Assembly (NCBI GenBank): GCA_000433015.1
Contig: HF998008.1
Span: 38,702-53,104, forward strand
Direction of reading: 5' to 3'
DNA from: Firmicutes bacterium CAG:631
GTDB taxonomy: Bacteria > Bacillota_I > Bacilli_A > RFN20 > CAG-631
Length of the DNA stretch: 14,403 bases
Positions within the stretch are counted from its first letter, which is position 1. Each line of letters opens with the position of its first letter. Under the pieces are notes generated by a model, which had not been told where the DNA came from, made no database searches, and saw nothing but the letters and a program-made list of their open reading frames with translations. Of the stretch, positions 1 to 7,572 are shown in pieces. A program made the translations under genes and the position numbers.

Positions 1-399
1 CCCTAGTTGACTTAAAGGTAAAACCTGATAGATATCTACATTTTTATCATAATAAACCATTCTTCCAAATTTACGAACATCATGATACACTAAATTTTTT
101 TGGTTATCAAAGGTAAAAATAAGATGGCTATGGCGATCAATATGATGATAGTCATAGTAAAATTTTCCTTCCATGCGTAAATGAACGATTAAAAAGCCAT
201 CGCTTAAATGAAAAATGAGGTATTTTCCTTTTCGCATAATCTCATTAAAGGTTTGCCCAATGAGTTTTTTTGCAAACAATTGGACATCCATATTTTGAAT
301 CAACTTCGGATAATGGACTTGGACATCGACAATCTTTTGATTTAAAACGCATTGTTTTAATGTTTCTTTAATCGTTTCTACTTCTGGTAATTCTGGCAT
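1..399 (-). CDS. mutM: Formamidopyrimidine-DNA glycosylase (Fpg/MutM), N-terminal part
   Basis: Base-excision repair enzyme that removes oxidised purines such as 8-oxoguanine and cuts the abasic strand. The first 133 codons are present; the gene runs off the left edge. The protein begins MPELPEVETI, the family signature, in which Pro2 (exposed after Met removal) is the Schiff-base nucleophile and Glu3 is catalytic. Lys57 in the MRKGKY motif and the HDVRKFG motif near residue 115 also match the family. The missing part would hold the H2TH motif and the zinc finger. The ATG lies 14 nt after the polA stop, and the strong AAGGAAGG Shine-Dalgarno fills that gap, so the gene is almost certainly cotranscribed with polA. 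polA followed by mutM is a known order in Bacilli (polA-mutM-coaE in Bacillus subtilis). Identification is secure; only the C-terminus is unseen. Confidence 0.96.
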   Translation of the reverse strand, partial: MPELPEVETIKETLKQCVLNQKIVDVQVHYPKLIQNMDVQLFAKKLIGQTFNEIMRKGKYLIFHLSDGFLIVHLRMEGKFYYDYHHIDRHSHLIFTFDNQKNLVYHDVRKFGRMVYYDKNVDIYQVLPLSQLG

Positions 400-413
400 A
401 AGTATTTCCTTCC

Positions 414-2984
414 TTATTTGGCTTCTAACCAATTTTTACCAATGCTATAGTGTACTTCTAATGGCATTTTTTGATCTAAAATATTTTCCATTATTTTTTG
501 GATATCTTGAGCGACTTTTTCAGCGACTTCTTCTTTGACCTCTAATAATAACTCATCATGGATTTGGCAAGTTAAAAAGGCATCATGATTGCGATTGCAA
601 AGATAGGTATCAACAGCAATCATAGCTAACTTAATAATGTCTGCAGCGCTTCCTTGAATGGGTGTATTCATGGCTACGCGTTTGCCAAATTCACGGACTT
701 GATATACTTGAGAATGAATTTCTGGTACAATTCTTCGTCTTTTTAAAAGGGTGGTTACATAACCATTTTCTTTACAAAATGCAATATTTTGATCCAAATA
801 GGCTTTTACTTTTGGATAGGTTTCAAAAAATGTTTCAATAAATTGTTTGGCAATCGCTAAATCAACGCCAATTTGTTCAGATAGTCCCCAAGGAGACATT
901 CCATAAACAATTCCAAAATTGATGGCTTTTGCAATGCGTCGTTGTTCTTTACTGACTTCATTTAAAGGCACACGATAGACCTTAGAAGCCGTAATCGCAT
1001 GAACATCCTCATGATTTTTAAAGGCTTGAATCATCGTTTCATCTTGAGATAATAAAGCTAAAAGACGTAATTCAATTTGTGAATAATCTAAAGAGATTAA
1101 AGCATACCCCTCTTGTGCAATAATTAATTTTCGAATAATCATTCTAGAATCATCTCGTACACTTAAGTTTTGCATATTGGGTTGAGAAGAAGATAATCTT
1201 CCCGTCATTGTTGAGGATTGATTAAACAAAGCATGAATACGTTGATGTTTATCTTTATAAGTATAAAAAGCATCAATATAAGTATTTAATAATTTGGTAT
1301 ATTTCCGGTATTCAAGAATTTTTGGAACAATCGGATGTAAATCTTGAATCTTTATTAAATCATCCGCACTGGTCGACATTTTTTTATTACAAGGGAGTTG
1401 TAATTGACGATATAACAAATCCGCTAATTGTTTAGAAGAATTGATATTTAAATCATCATTATTGGCCAAATGATGAATTTCTTGCTCTAGTAAATTTATT
1501 TTTTGTTCATATTCTTTGGATAAAGTATCGAGTAATTGGACATCCACTAAAACGCCAAATTGTTCCATTTTCTTTAAAATGAGCGCTAAAGGTTGCTCTA
1601 CTTCATATAGTAATTTTTCATTATCAATTTGTTGAATGCGTCTTTTGACTTCTTCTTGAATGGAAAAACAGGCACTAGCAATGCTTCCAGCATAACTTGC
1701 TATTTCTTCAAAGGTTGCTTGTTTATTTAAGGGAGTTAAAGAAATTTGATACATGGAAAGCAAAGTTTGGACATCTTCATTAATATTTTGATTCAATAAA
1801 TAATTAGCTAGCAAAATATCAAAAGAAAATCCTTGAGGAAAGATGTTTAATTTTTCTAATAAAATGCAACTTTTTTTGATATCATAAACGGACTTTTCAA
1901 TGGCCTTATTTTGCAAATAATCGATAAAATCAAAATCAAATAAAAGACAATCTTTACTAATATATTCACATCGATTACCTGTGGATATCGCTACTCCTCG
2001 CAAATCTTTATAATGATAATTGTCTCCATCAAAATCAATATAAATCATTGCATGTGGTTGTAATAAAGAAGGAGAGACCTTTTGAACAATAGACACTTCA
2101 CAAGAAAAATAACTAGCTTGACTTTCTTTGGTATATTTCATTAACGACTTGATGTCATATTTTTTAAAAAATTCATGCAAAGCAACCGGATCATAACTTT
2201 CATATTTTGCATCTTGTAAATCAAAATCAATTTGCATATGCGTATCAATCGTCGCCAATTGATAACTTAATAGAGCCGATTCTTTCCCTTCAATTAATTT
2301 TTCCTTTAATTTTCCTTTTAATTCATCGACATGTTGATAGACCTCTTGAACACTGCCAAAACGAATGATTAAATCAAAAGCAGTTTTTTCACCAATGCCT
2401 TTCACTCCAGGAATATTATCACTTGCATCTCCCATTAAGGCCTTAACATCAATAATTTGTTTCGGTTGAATATGATACACTTCATCTAAATGATTGGCAT
2501 CAAAAACTTCCACTTCCGATAATCCTTTACGCATCATATGAATTTGGATATGATCATCAATGAGTTGCAATAAATCACGATCTCCTGTAAAAATTTGGAC
2601 AAGCCATCCTTCTTTTTGTGCTTTACAAGCTAAAGATCCTAAAATATCATCCGCTTCATATCCTTCAATTTCAATGGTTTCAATATTAGTTAAACTCAAA
2701 AATTCTTTAATTAAAGGAAATTGCAATTTGAGTTCATCGGGAATTTGTTTACGATTCGCTTTGTAATCATCAAAAGCTTGATGTCTAATTTTTTTTCCTG
2801 GACTATCTAAAGCCACTATCATTTCATCAAAATCATGATTTTCAATCAATTTTAAAATAATGGAGGCAAAAAGATAAAGGGCATTGGTCGGTGTTTGATC
2901 CACACTTCGTGTCATTCGATTGGCAGTGGCATAAAATGCCCTAAAAATCAAAGCATTGCCATCAATTAAAACTAATTTTTTCAT
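414..2984 (-). CDS. polA: DNA polymerase I
   Basis: Removes RNA primers and fills gaps in replication and repair. The 856-residue length is near the usual 870-880 of Bacilli. Residues 1 to about 290 form the 5'-3' exonuclease (LVLIDGNAL at the start, GDRDLLQL at 134-141, SDNIPGVKGIGEKTA at 188-202). Residues 310 to 450 are the 3'-5' exonuclease-like domain, which appears inactive: the first motif reads DFD instead of DxE, and the later acidic residues are not conserved. The polymerase domain has motif A DYSQIELR (633-640), motif B RRIAKAINFGIVYG (682-695) and motif C QIHDELLLEV (807-816). Phe at 690, the O-helix position that discriminates against dideoxynucleotides in E. coli Pol I, is kept. 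The ATG overlaps the dnaE stop (ATGA) and is preceded by GGAGG, which lies inside the end of dnaE, so the two are translationally coupled. Confidence 0.98.
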   Translation of the reverse strand: MKKLVLIDGNALIFRAFYATANRMTRSVDQTPTNALYLFASIILKLIENHDFDEMIVALDSPGKKIRHQAFDDYKANRKQIPDELKLQFPLIKEFLSLTNIETIEIEGYEADDILGSLACKAQKEGWLVQIFTGDRDLLQLIDDHIQIHMMRKGLSEVEVFDANHLDEVYHIQPKQIIDVKALMGDASDNIPGVKGIGEKTAFDLIIRFGSVQEVYQHVDELKGKLKEKLIEGKESALLSYQLATIDTHMQIDFDLQDAKYESYDPVALHEFFKKYDIKSLMKYTKESQASYFSCEVSIVQKVSPSLLQPHAMIYIDFDGDNYHYKDLRGVAISTGNRCEYISKDCLLFDFDFIDYLQNKAIEKSVYDIKKSCILLEKLNIFPQGFSFDILLANYLLNQNINEDVQTLLSMYQISLTPLNKQATFEEIASYAGSIASACFSIQEEVKRRIQQIDNEKLLYEVEQPLALILKKMEQFGVLVDVQLLDTLSKEYEQKINLLEQEIHHLANNDDLNINSSKQLADLLYRQLQLPCNKKMSTSADDLIKIQDLHPIVPKILEYRKYTKLLNTYIDAFYTYKDKHQRIHALFNQSSTMTGRLSSSQPNMQNLSVRDDSRMIIRKLIIAQEGYALISLDYSQIELRLLALLSQDETMIQAFKNHEDVHAITASKVYRVPLNEVSKEQRRIAKAINFGIVYGMSPWGLSEQIGVDLAIAKQFIETFFETYPKVKAYLDQNIAFCKENGYVTTLLKRRRIVPEIHSQVYQVREFGKRVAMNTPIQGSAADIIKLAMIAVDTYLCNRNHDAFLTCQIHDELLLEVKEEVAEKVAQDIQKIMENILDQKMPLEVHYSIGKNWLEAK

Positions 2985-5900
2985 GTTTCTTTTCCTCCAA
3001 TTTTTTGCATTCTTTGTATTAAAATAAAGGTTTTAGATTGTACATCAACATCCACAACAACTAAATCTTTTTTAAATAGTTGATCTCTTAAATTTAAAAT
3101 TGTTGGTGAAAACCCATATAAAGTGACATTCCCCGTATCATCTTCTAATTGTACAACAAGCATATCCTTTCCGGATTTATTTTTTTTGAATTCTATTTTA
3201 TTGATTTTTCCAAGAATGGAAACTTTTTGCTTTTCGTTTGAAAGATGCACAATATCAACAAAAGGAAGATTCATTTTTTCTTTTATTTTTTTAATCGGAT
3301 GAACACTTAAATAAAACCCTAAATATTCTTTTTCCTTGGCTAACCAATCGATTTGCATTTCTTGTTGTTTTAAAAGGGGAATGGGTAAATAATCATAACT
3401 TTGATAATCATGAATTTGATAAGGTAAATCAATAAACATATTGCCATATTCAAATAAATTTTGTTGATTAGCAATCAAAAGAGGTCGTTTAATTTTAAAG
3501 CAATCCAATGCTCCACTATAAACTAAAGCCTCAAATTGTGCCATGCTCAAATTTCTTTTAATCATTCGAATCATAAAATCATAAATATCTAAAAAAAGAC
3601 CTTCTTTTCTTTCTTCTAAAATTTGATTGGCCATGGTTGCTTTAATCGTTGCAATTTCGCCAAGTCCTACCCGTAAGCGATTGCTTTGAATGGTATAATG
3701 CAAAGCAGAATCATTGACACTTGGAAATTCCAATTGAATATGAAAATATTGTGCTTCTTGTAAAAGCAATAGTTTCTTTTGATCACTATCGGCATTCATT
3801 TCTAATAAAGTCTTATAAAAGATAGCCGGATAAAAAACTTTAATAGCGGCCATGACCATGGCAATTTTAGCATAACCTACCGAATGTGCGCGATTAAATC
3901 CATAATCGGCAAATTTTTCAATTAATGCAAACAAAGCAATTGCAAAATCCATAGGGTAATGATTGGCTACACAACTTTGAATAAATCGTTCTTTTTGTCT
4001 TTGAAGTTCTTGACTATCTTTTTTTCCAATGGCTCGCCGAAATAAATCGGCCTCTGAATAAGTATAATTGGCTATTTTTTGAACAATTTGCATGATTTGT
4101 TCTTGATACACAATAATCCCATAAGTTGGCTCTAAAATTTCTTTTAAGTCCTCATGCAAATAGGTAATCGGTTCTTGATGATGCTTTCTAGCAATAAAAG
4201 AATGAATATTTTTCATCGGTCCTGGACGATAGATGGCAAGTAAACTGACAATATCTTCAAAACAAGTAGGTTTTAATTCTTGGATTGTTCGTTTCATGCC
4301 TACACTTTCTAGTTGAAAAATACCCATGGTATTTCCTGTAGCTAAAAAATCATACACTTCTTTTTGATCATAAGGAAAAGTATCTAAAGTATAGTTTTGC
4401 TGGGTTTCTTGTTGAATCAAATGTAGACAAGCATCAATAATCGTTAGATTTTTTAATCCTAATAAATCCATTTTGACTAACCCTAATTTTTCAATTTGCT
4501 TATAATCATATTGGGTCACGAGTGTATTTTCATTGATTTGAATGGTTGGGACTGCTGCATCGATAGAATCTTTATATAAAACCACACCGGCCGCATGAAT
4601 TCCACTTTGTCTTTTTAAACCTTCAATTTGACTAGCTAAAGCAATGAGTTGTTTATATTTTTGATGTCGATCCACAATGTCTTTAAAGGCCTCAACTTGT
4701 TTATAGGCTTGTGTAATGGAAAGATCTTCTTTTTTAGGATAAAAAGATAAAAGATAGTCGACTTCATCTGTATTCATGGATAAAACTCGAGCCATATCAC
4801 GAATGGCACCTTTAGGTCCTAAAGTTGAAAAAGTGCCAATTTGACTAACATGACGATAGCCATATTTTTCTTTTAAATACGCAATGACTTGATCCCGTTT
4901 TACATCTAAAAAATCAATATCAATATCCGGCATAGATACCCGTGCAACATTTAAAAATCGTTCAAAAATGAGACGATATTGGATAGGATCTATAGAGGTA
5001 ATCTCTAATAAATAAGCGACTAAAGAAGAGCCTGCACTTCCCCGCCCAGGTCCGACCATAATATCATGGGTTTTCGCATAATGCACATAATCAGCAACAA
5101 TAAAAAAGTAGTCCACAAAGCCCATTTGATCAATGACTTGTAACTCATTTTGTAACCGAGTTTGATATTCTATTGTATTTAAATTTAATTCTAGCAATCG
5201 CTTTTGACATTGACTAGCAAGAAGATCAATGGTTTGCTTTTTGTCTTTTAAAGTTGAAGGCAAAGCAAAGGGAAGATGAGGAATGGAAACATCGATTTGA
5301 TGCATCATTTTTTGTAATTGCTTTCTTTCATCTTCATCATACATCACTTTTAAATCATGCTCATCTTTTAAATAAGCCTCAACCATGGCAGGATGATTTA
5401 AAAAGTCTTTATTGGCCTTTGTTTGATTTTTAATGCAATCTAAAAGATTGACAATAATGGTATCTTTAGAGGATAAATGAAACGCATTTTGCATGGCTAA
5501 AGAAAAAACATTTTGTTGCATGCCCCATTCTTTGAAAGTTTGTAAATACGTTTCATCACAATGTTTATAACGATAAATGCCAAAATAAAGATCGGAATAA
5601 ATCGCTTTTAAAGATTCTAGCCATGAATTGAGTTTTAAAAAGGCTTGCTCTTTGATATTTTCAATGAAATAAGGTTGATCAGATGGGATGACACAAATCA
5701 AATGTTGGCTATACATTTTTAAATATTTTTTATCTAAGGTACGCACTTGGTATTGGTTGACTAAAGAAGTAAGTTGTACTAATTGTTGATAACCAAAAGC
5801 ATTTTTGGCAAATAAAAGGAGAGGAATTGTCATTTCTTCATCAAATGAAACATAAAATTCCACACCAATAACGGGTTTGATTTGATTTTTTAAACATAAA

Positions 5901-6049
5901 TGATAAAATTCTGCAACCCCATGCATATTTTGAACATCACAAATGGCAACTGCAGGAAAACGATATTTTAAAGTATATTGAATCAGTTTTGAAACCGTGA
6001 TGGTGCTACTTAAAAAAGTATTGTCTGTATGTACTCTTAAATTGAACAT
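2981..6049 (-). CDS. dnaE: DNA polymerase III alpha subunit, DnaE type
   Basis: C-family replicative polymerase. In Firmicutes a DnaE usually works beside PolC and extends RNA primers; whether PolC exists here cannot be seen. In the 1022-residue form the order is: N-terminal PHP domain (MFNLRVHTDNT..., with the usual histidine-rich metal site reduced), palm with GPGRGSAGSSLVAYL near 334-348 and the catalytic PDIDIDF at 374-380, the third palm Asp in VKMDLLGL, fingers, a clamp-binding-like QQNLF at about 862-866, and a C-terminal OB fold from about 940. Three in-frame starts exist: GTG at 6058, ATG at 6055 and ATG at 6049. I chose 6049 because the Shine-Dalgarno-like AGGGTGA then sits at normal spacing, whereas it would overlap the earlier starts. 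First gene of the dnaE-polA-mutM operon. The gene is somewhat shorter than the roughly 1115 residues of B. subtilis DnaE. Confidence 0.96.
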   Translation of the reverse strand: MFNLRVHTDNTFLSSTITVSKLIQYTLKYRFPAVAICDVQNMHGVAEFYHLCLKNQIKPVIGVEFYVSFDEEMTIPLLLFAKNAFGYQQLVQLTSLVNQYQVRTLDKKYLKMYSQHLICVIPSDQPYFIENIKEQAFLKLNSWLESLKAIYSDLYFGIYRYKHCDETYLQTFKEWGMQQNVFSLAMQNAFHLSSKDTIIVNLLDCIKNQTKANKDFLNHPAMVEAYLKDEHDLKVMYDEDERKQLQKMMHQIDVSIPHLPFALPSTLKDKKQTIDLLASQCQKRLLELNLNTIEYQTRLQNELQVIDQMGFVDYFFIVADYVHYAKTHDIMVGPGRGSAGSSLVAYLLEITSIDPIQYRLIFERFLNVARVSMPDIDIDFLDVKRDQVIAYLKEKYGYRHVSQIGTFSTLGPKGAIRDMARVLSMNTDEVDYLLSFYPKKEDLSITQAYKQVEAFKDIVDRHQKYKQLIALASQIEGLKRQSGIHAAGVVLYKDSIDAAVPTIQINENTLVTQYDYKQIEKLGLVKMDLLGLKNLTIIDACLHLIQQETQQNYTLDTFPYDQKEVYDFLATGNTMGIFQLESVGMKRTIQELKPTCFEDIVSLLAIYRPGPMKNIHSFIARKHHQEPITYLHEDLKEILEPTYGIIVYQEQIMQIVQKIANYTYSEADLFRRAIGKKDSQELQRQKERFIQSCVANHYPMDFAIALFALIEKFADYGFNRAHSVGYAKIAMVMAAIKVFYPAIFYKTLLEMNADSDQKKLLLLQEAQYFHIQLEFPSVNDSALHYTIQSNRLRVGLGEIATIKATMANQILEERKEGLFLDIYDFMIRMIKRNLSMAQFEALVYSGALDCFKIKRPLLIANQQNLFEYGNMFIDLPYQIHDYQSYDYLPIPLLKQQEMQIDWLAKEKEYLGFYLSVHPIKKIKEKMNLPFVDIVHLSNEKQKVSILGKINKIEFKKNKSGKDMLVVQLEDDTGNVTLYGFSPTILNLRDQLFKKDLVVVDVDVQSKTFILIQRMQKIGGKET

Positions 6050-6074
6050 TGCCATCACCCTACTTGTTATTTAT

Positions 6075-6083
6075 ATCATACCA
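6075..6083 (-). promoter_or_regulatory. Extended -10 promoter of the dnaE operon
   Basis: On the minus strand TGGTATGAT is an extended -10 element (TG, one base, TATGAT), placing transcription start about 20 nt before the dnaE ATG at 6049. The -35 at 17-nt spacing (TTACTA) is poor, which is normal for extended -10 promoters. It is the only good match between the dnaE start and the terminator at 6150-6186. Confidence 0.5.
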
Positions 6084-6113
6084 TAATTATCATAAAATAG
6101 TAAGAGCGTTATC

Positions 6114-6138
6114 GGGAAATTGATTAATCCAATTTCCC
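6114..6138. promoter_or_regulatory. Perfect 9-bp dyad upstream of the dnaE promoter
   Basis: GGGAAATTG at 6114-6122 pairs perfectly with CAATTTCCC at 6130-6138 around a 7-nt loop. Neither strand has a T-run after it, so it is not a typical intrinsic terminator. It lies 30-60 bp upstream of the predicted dnaE -10, so it would not be in that transcript. It could be a protein-binding operator or part of the 3' trailer of the neighbouring cassette. Confidence 0.35.
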
Positions 6139-6149
6139 ATGATAAAACA

Positions 6150-6186
6150 AAAAAAGAACTTCCTTTTTGTTTTCAAGTTCTTTTTT
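6150..6186 (-). terminator. Intrinsic terminator of the DUF3990/DUF3791 cassette
   Basis: A 12-bp stem (6150-6161 with 6175-6186, core GAACTT/AAGTTC) encloses a 13-nt loop. Read on the minus strand, the stem ends in a run of seven T followed by GTTTT, 7 nt after the stop of the last cassette gene. The T-rich stretch on the other side (6181-6194) means it could also stop plus-strand transcription. Confidence 0.85.
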
Positions 6187-6192
6187 ATTTTT

Positions 6193-6405
6193 TTAAGATT
6201 GTGCAGTTTGGCGCGATTGGATATATAAATCAATATCGTTAACAATATATTTTGTGCCCGTTGTGTGTAAGACATCATAGAAGGCTTGAATGTATTCAAA
6301 TACCGAATACTGATTAAACAAGTCCATTACTTCTTTGCCTGTCATTCCCTTTTGATGCTTATATTCCTCTACACAAAGCACAAGAAATGGTAATTCTTTA
6401 CTCAT
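6193..6405 (-). CDS. DUF3791-type small protein
   Basis: A 70-residue protein, predicted soluble and probably helical, last gene of the cassette. The stretch GMTGKEVMDLFNQYSVFEYI followed by FYDVLHTTGTKYIVNDIDLYI matches the DUF3791 family as I recall it; members are short and their function is unknown to me. Genes of this type often sit beside DUF3990 genes, as here (two genes upstream), which suggests an immunity or regulatory partner, but that is inference. The ATG is 3 nt after the preceding stop, and its Shine-Dalgarno GGAGGA is formed by the last codons (Pro-Glu-Glu) of that gene, so translation is probably coupled. The overlapping reading frame at 6090-6299 has no similar support. Confidence 0.8.
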   Translation of the reverse strand: MSKELPFLVLCVEEYKHQKGMTGKEVMDLFNQYSVFEYIQAFYDVLHTTGTKYIVNDIDLYIQSRQTAQS

Positions 6406-6408
6406 TGT

Positions 6409-6645
6409 TTATTCCTCCGGAAAAACGACTTTGCCTGTCTCTTTTTCGTGTTTCCACATCATATAGATAGTCATTGGACTATAATGCCACATTTTAGTTT
6501 CTTCCTTTGATAATAAATCATAGACTTTAGACTGATAAAATGCATTCATCGCGGATAAATCATTTAATCTTTCTTTTTCACCTATCAAAGTTACAATTTG
6601 AGGTATCAAAACTATGCTTAATATCGAATTAAATTTTTCATCCAT
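6409..6645 (-). CDS. Small conserved-looking protein of the DUF3990 cassette, function unknown
   Basis: A 78-residue acidic/aromatic protein with no signal peptide or clear membrane segment. The C-terminal half (FYQSKVYDLLSKEETKMWHYSPMTIYMMW, then HEKETGK) resembles small proteins I recall beside DUF3990 and DUF3791 genes, but I cannot assign a family name with confidence. It starts 2 nt after the stop of the DUF3990 gene; its Shine-Dalgarno GAGAGGTG is the end of that coding sequence. The tight packing and shared operon suggest that it acts in the same complex or pathway, for example as an antitoxin-like partner. Being real is well supported by context; function is not. Confidence 0.75.
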   Translation of the reverse strand: MDEKFNSILSIVLIPQIVTLIGEKERLNDLSAMNAFYQSKVYDLLSKEETKMWHYSPMTIYMMWKHEKETGKVVFPEE

Positions 6646-6647
6646 AT

Positions 6648-7127
6648 TTACACCTCTCTTGCTTCAATAAATTTTAAAAATTGAAGTGCTTCTTGGGTTG
6701 CAAACACATATTGATTAAATAACTTTTTGATTTTTAACATCTCCAGTGCTTGTTCTTTTGTTAATAATCCTGCCGAATAAACTTGGAGGGTTCTATATAC
6801 ATCATCGTTTGCAACTGCACCAATAATCAAATCATATTTTTCTCCATTATAAGTTCCATTTCGATGTGCAGAAACAAAGTTTAACCATTCCTCATCGGGA
6901 GCAGAAAACTTCTTAATTTTCAATAAATGAGTGAATGCATTTTCATCAAGCTCATATACATTTACAATTGGCTTTCCACTTCTAAAAACAATAACCTTTT
7001 GAGCAAAATTTTTAACTTGTTCTTCGTTTGTGGTGGTATAAAAACCATAACCAAAATCCAAAAATCTATTTTGTTCAACGAGTTTAGGTTGCTTAACAAC
7101 TACATTACTGCCGTGATATAAAATCAT
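6648..7127 (-). CDS. DUF3990-type protein, predicted ADP-ribosyltransferase fold
   Basis: 159 residues, the usual length of DUF3990 proteins. The N-terminus MILYHGS, then [11 protein letters not shown] at 23-33, matches the family and also has the layout of the H-Y-[EQ] class of ADP-ribosyltransferases: His5 in the YHGS strand and Tyr30 in GFYTTT. The conserved-looking [12 protein letters not shown] (106-117) and [11 protein letters not shown] (138-148) follow; Gln139 is a candidate third catalytic position. If the fold is right it would use NAD+ to modify a cellular target. Placement among three very small genes suggests a toxin with partners. The ATG overlaps the stop of the 101-residue gene upstream (ATGA), so the two are translationally coupled. 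Family call is good; enzyme activity and toxicity are inference. Confidence 0.82.
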   Translation of the reverse strand: MILYHGSNVVVKQPKLVEQNRFLDFGYGFYTTTNEEQVKNFAQKVIVFRSGKPIVNVYELDENAFTHLLKIKKFSAPDEEWLNFVSAHRNGTYNGEKYDLIIGAVANDDVYRTLQVYSAGLLTKEQALEMLKIKKLFNQYVFATQEALQFLKFIEAREV

Positions 7128-7429
7128 AAAATAGCCTCCAACTTTTTAATTTGCGTCTTTTCTTCTTTAAGCTTTTTGATGATTTCATCTATTTGTTTTC
7201 TTCTTACAAGTTGTTCACGTAGAGAAATCAAAGACGCTTCATCTTTGCCGACATATTTAGTAATGACTTTATCTCCGTCTCTAAAAATTAAATAATAATA
7301 AATTTTGTCTTTCACTTTTTTTGGTTTAATACTGCCCTTTGGTAAAGTTTTCAACTCTCGATTATACTCGATAATCATCTTTTCGTTTCGATTTTTTTCT
7401 TTTAAAAGCAAACTTGCAAGCACACTCAT
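7124..7429 (-). CDS. Small basic coiled-coil protein, first gene of the DUF3990 cassette
   Basis: 101 residues, rich in Lys and Glu. A central segment ([35 protein letters not shown]) looks like a small beta domain of the kind seen in short proteins with a GS...YYYL..R motif and a YVGK end (DUF6788-like, tentative). The C-terminus ([31 protein letters not shown]) is a likely coiled coil. Starts at GTG 7438, ATG 7435 and ATG 7429 are in frame; AGGTGAT directly before 7429 at good spacing decides for 7429 (MSVLASLLL). It is first in the operon and overlaps the DUF3990 gene by 4 nt, the position often held by an antitoxin or autoregulator; it could also bind nucleic acid. No known function is recognised. 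Confidence 0.72.
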   Translation of the reverse strand: MSVLASLLLKEKNRNEKMIIEYNRELKTLPKGSIKPKKVKDKIYYYLIFRDGDKVITKYVGKDEASLISLREQLVRRKQIDEIIKKLKEEKTQIKKLEAIL

Positions 7430-7446
7430 TTTCATCACCTATTATA

Positions 7447-7475
7447 ATTATACCCTACAAAATCAAAAGTATCAA
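7447..7475 (-). promoter_or_regulatory. Promoter of the DUF3990 cassette
   Basis: On the minus strand TTGATA (7470-7475), exactly 17 nt, then a perfect TATAAT (7447-7452). Transcription would start near 7440, at the Shine-Dalgarno of the first gene, so the leader is only about 10-12 nt. This is the best sigma-A-type promoter in the window and implies that the cassette is an independent transcription unit. Confidence 0.8.
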
Positions 7476-7534
7476 CATTCATTGTTAGACAATTATAAAG
7501 TTATAAAACAAAAATTCGATGTCCATTAAAAAGA

Positions 7535-7554
7535 ATTGACATTTAGGAGTCAAT
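7535..7554 (-). terminator. Weak intrinsic terminator after the nuclease gene
   Basis: ATTGAC (7535-7540) pairs with GTCAAT (7549-7554) around an 8-nt loop; on the minus strand the stem is followed by TC and a run of five T. It lies 18 nt past the stop of the nuclease gene and 60 nt before the -35 of the next cassette. The stem is short, so termination may be partial. Confidence 0.5.
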
Positions 7555-7572
7555 CCTTCAAAAATATATTTT

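Noticed and set aside
6090..6299. A 69-codon open frame on the minus strand
   Set aside because: It overlaps the DUF3791-type gene, runs through the terminator hairpin and has a low-complexity Lys/Asn composition.
2981..7429. UGA read as tryptophan (Mycoplasma code), suspected from the base composition
   Set aside because: dnaE and the 7124-7429 gene both end at TGA overlapping the next ATG, and the Trp codon checked in the conserved C-terminus of polA is TGG.
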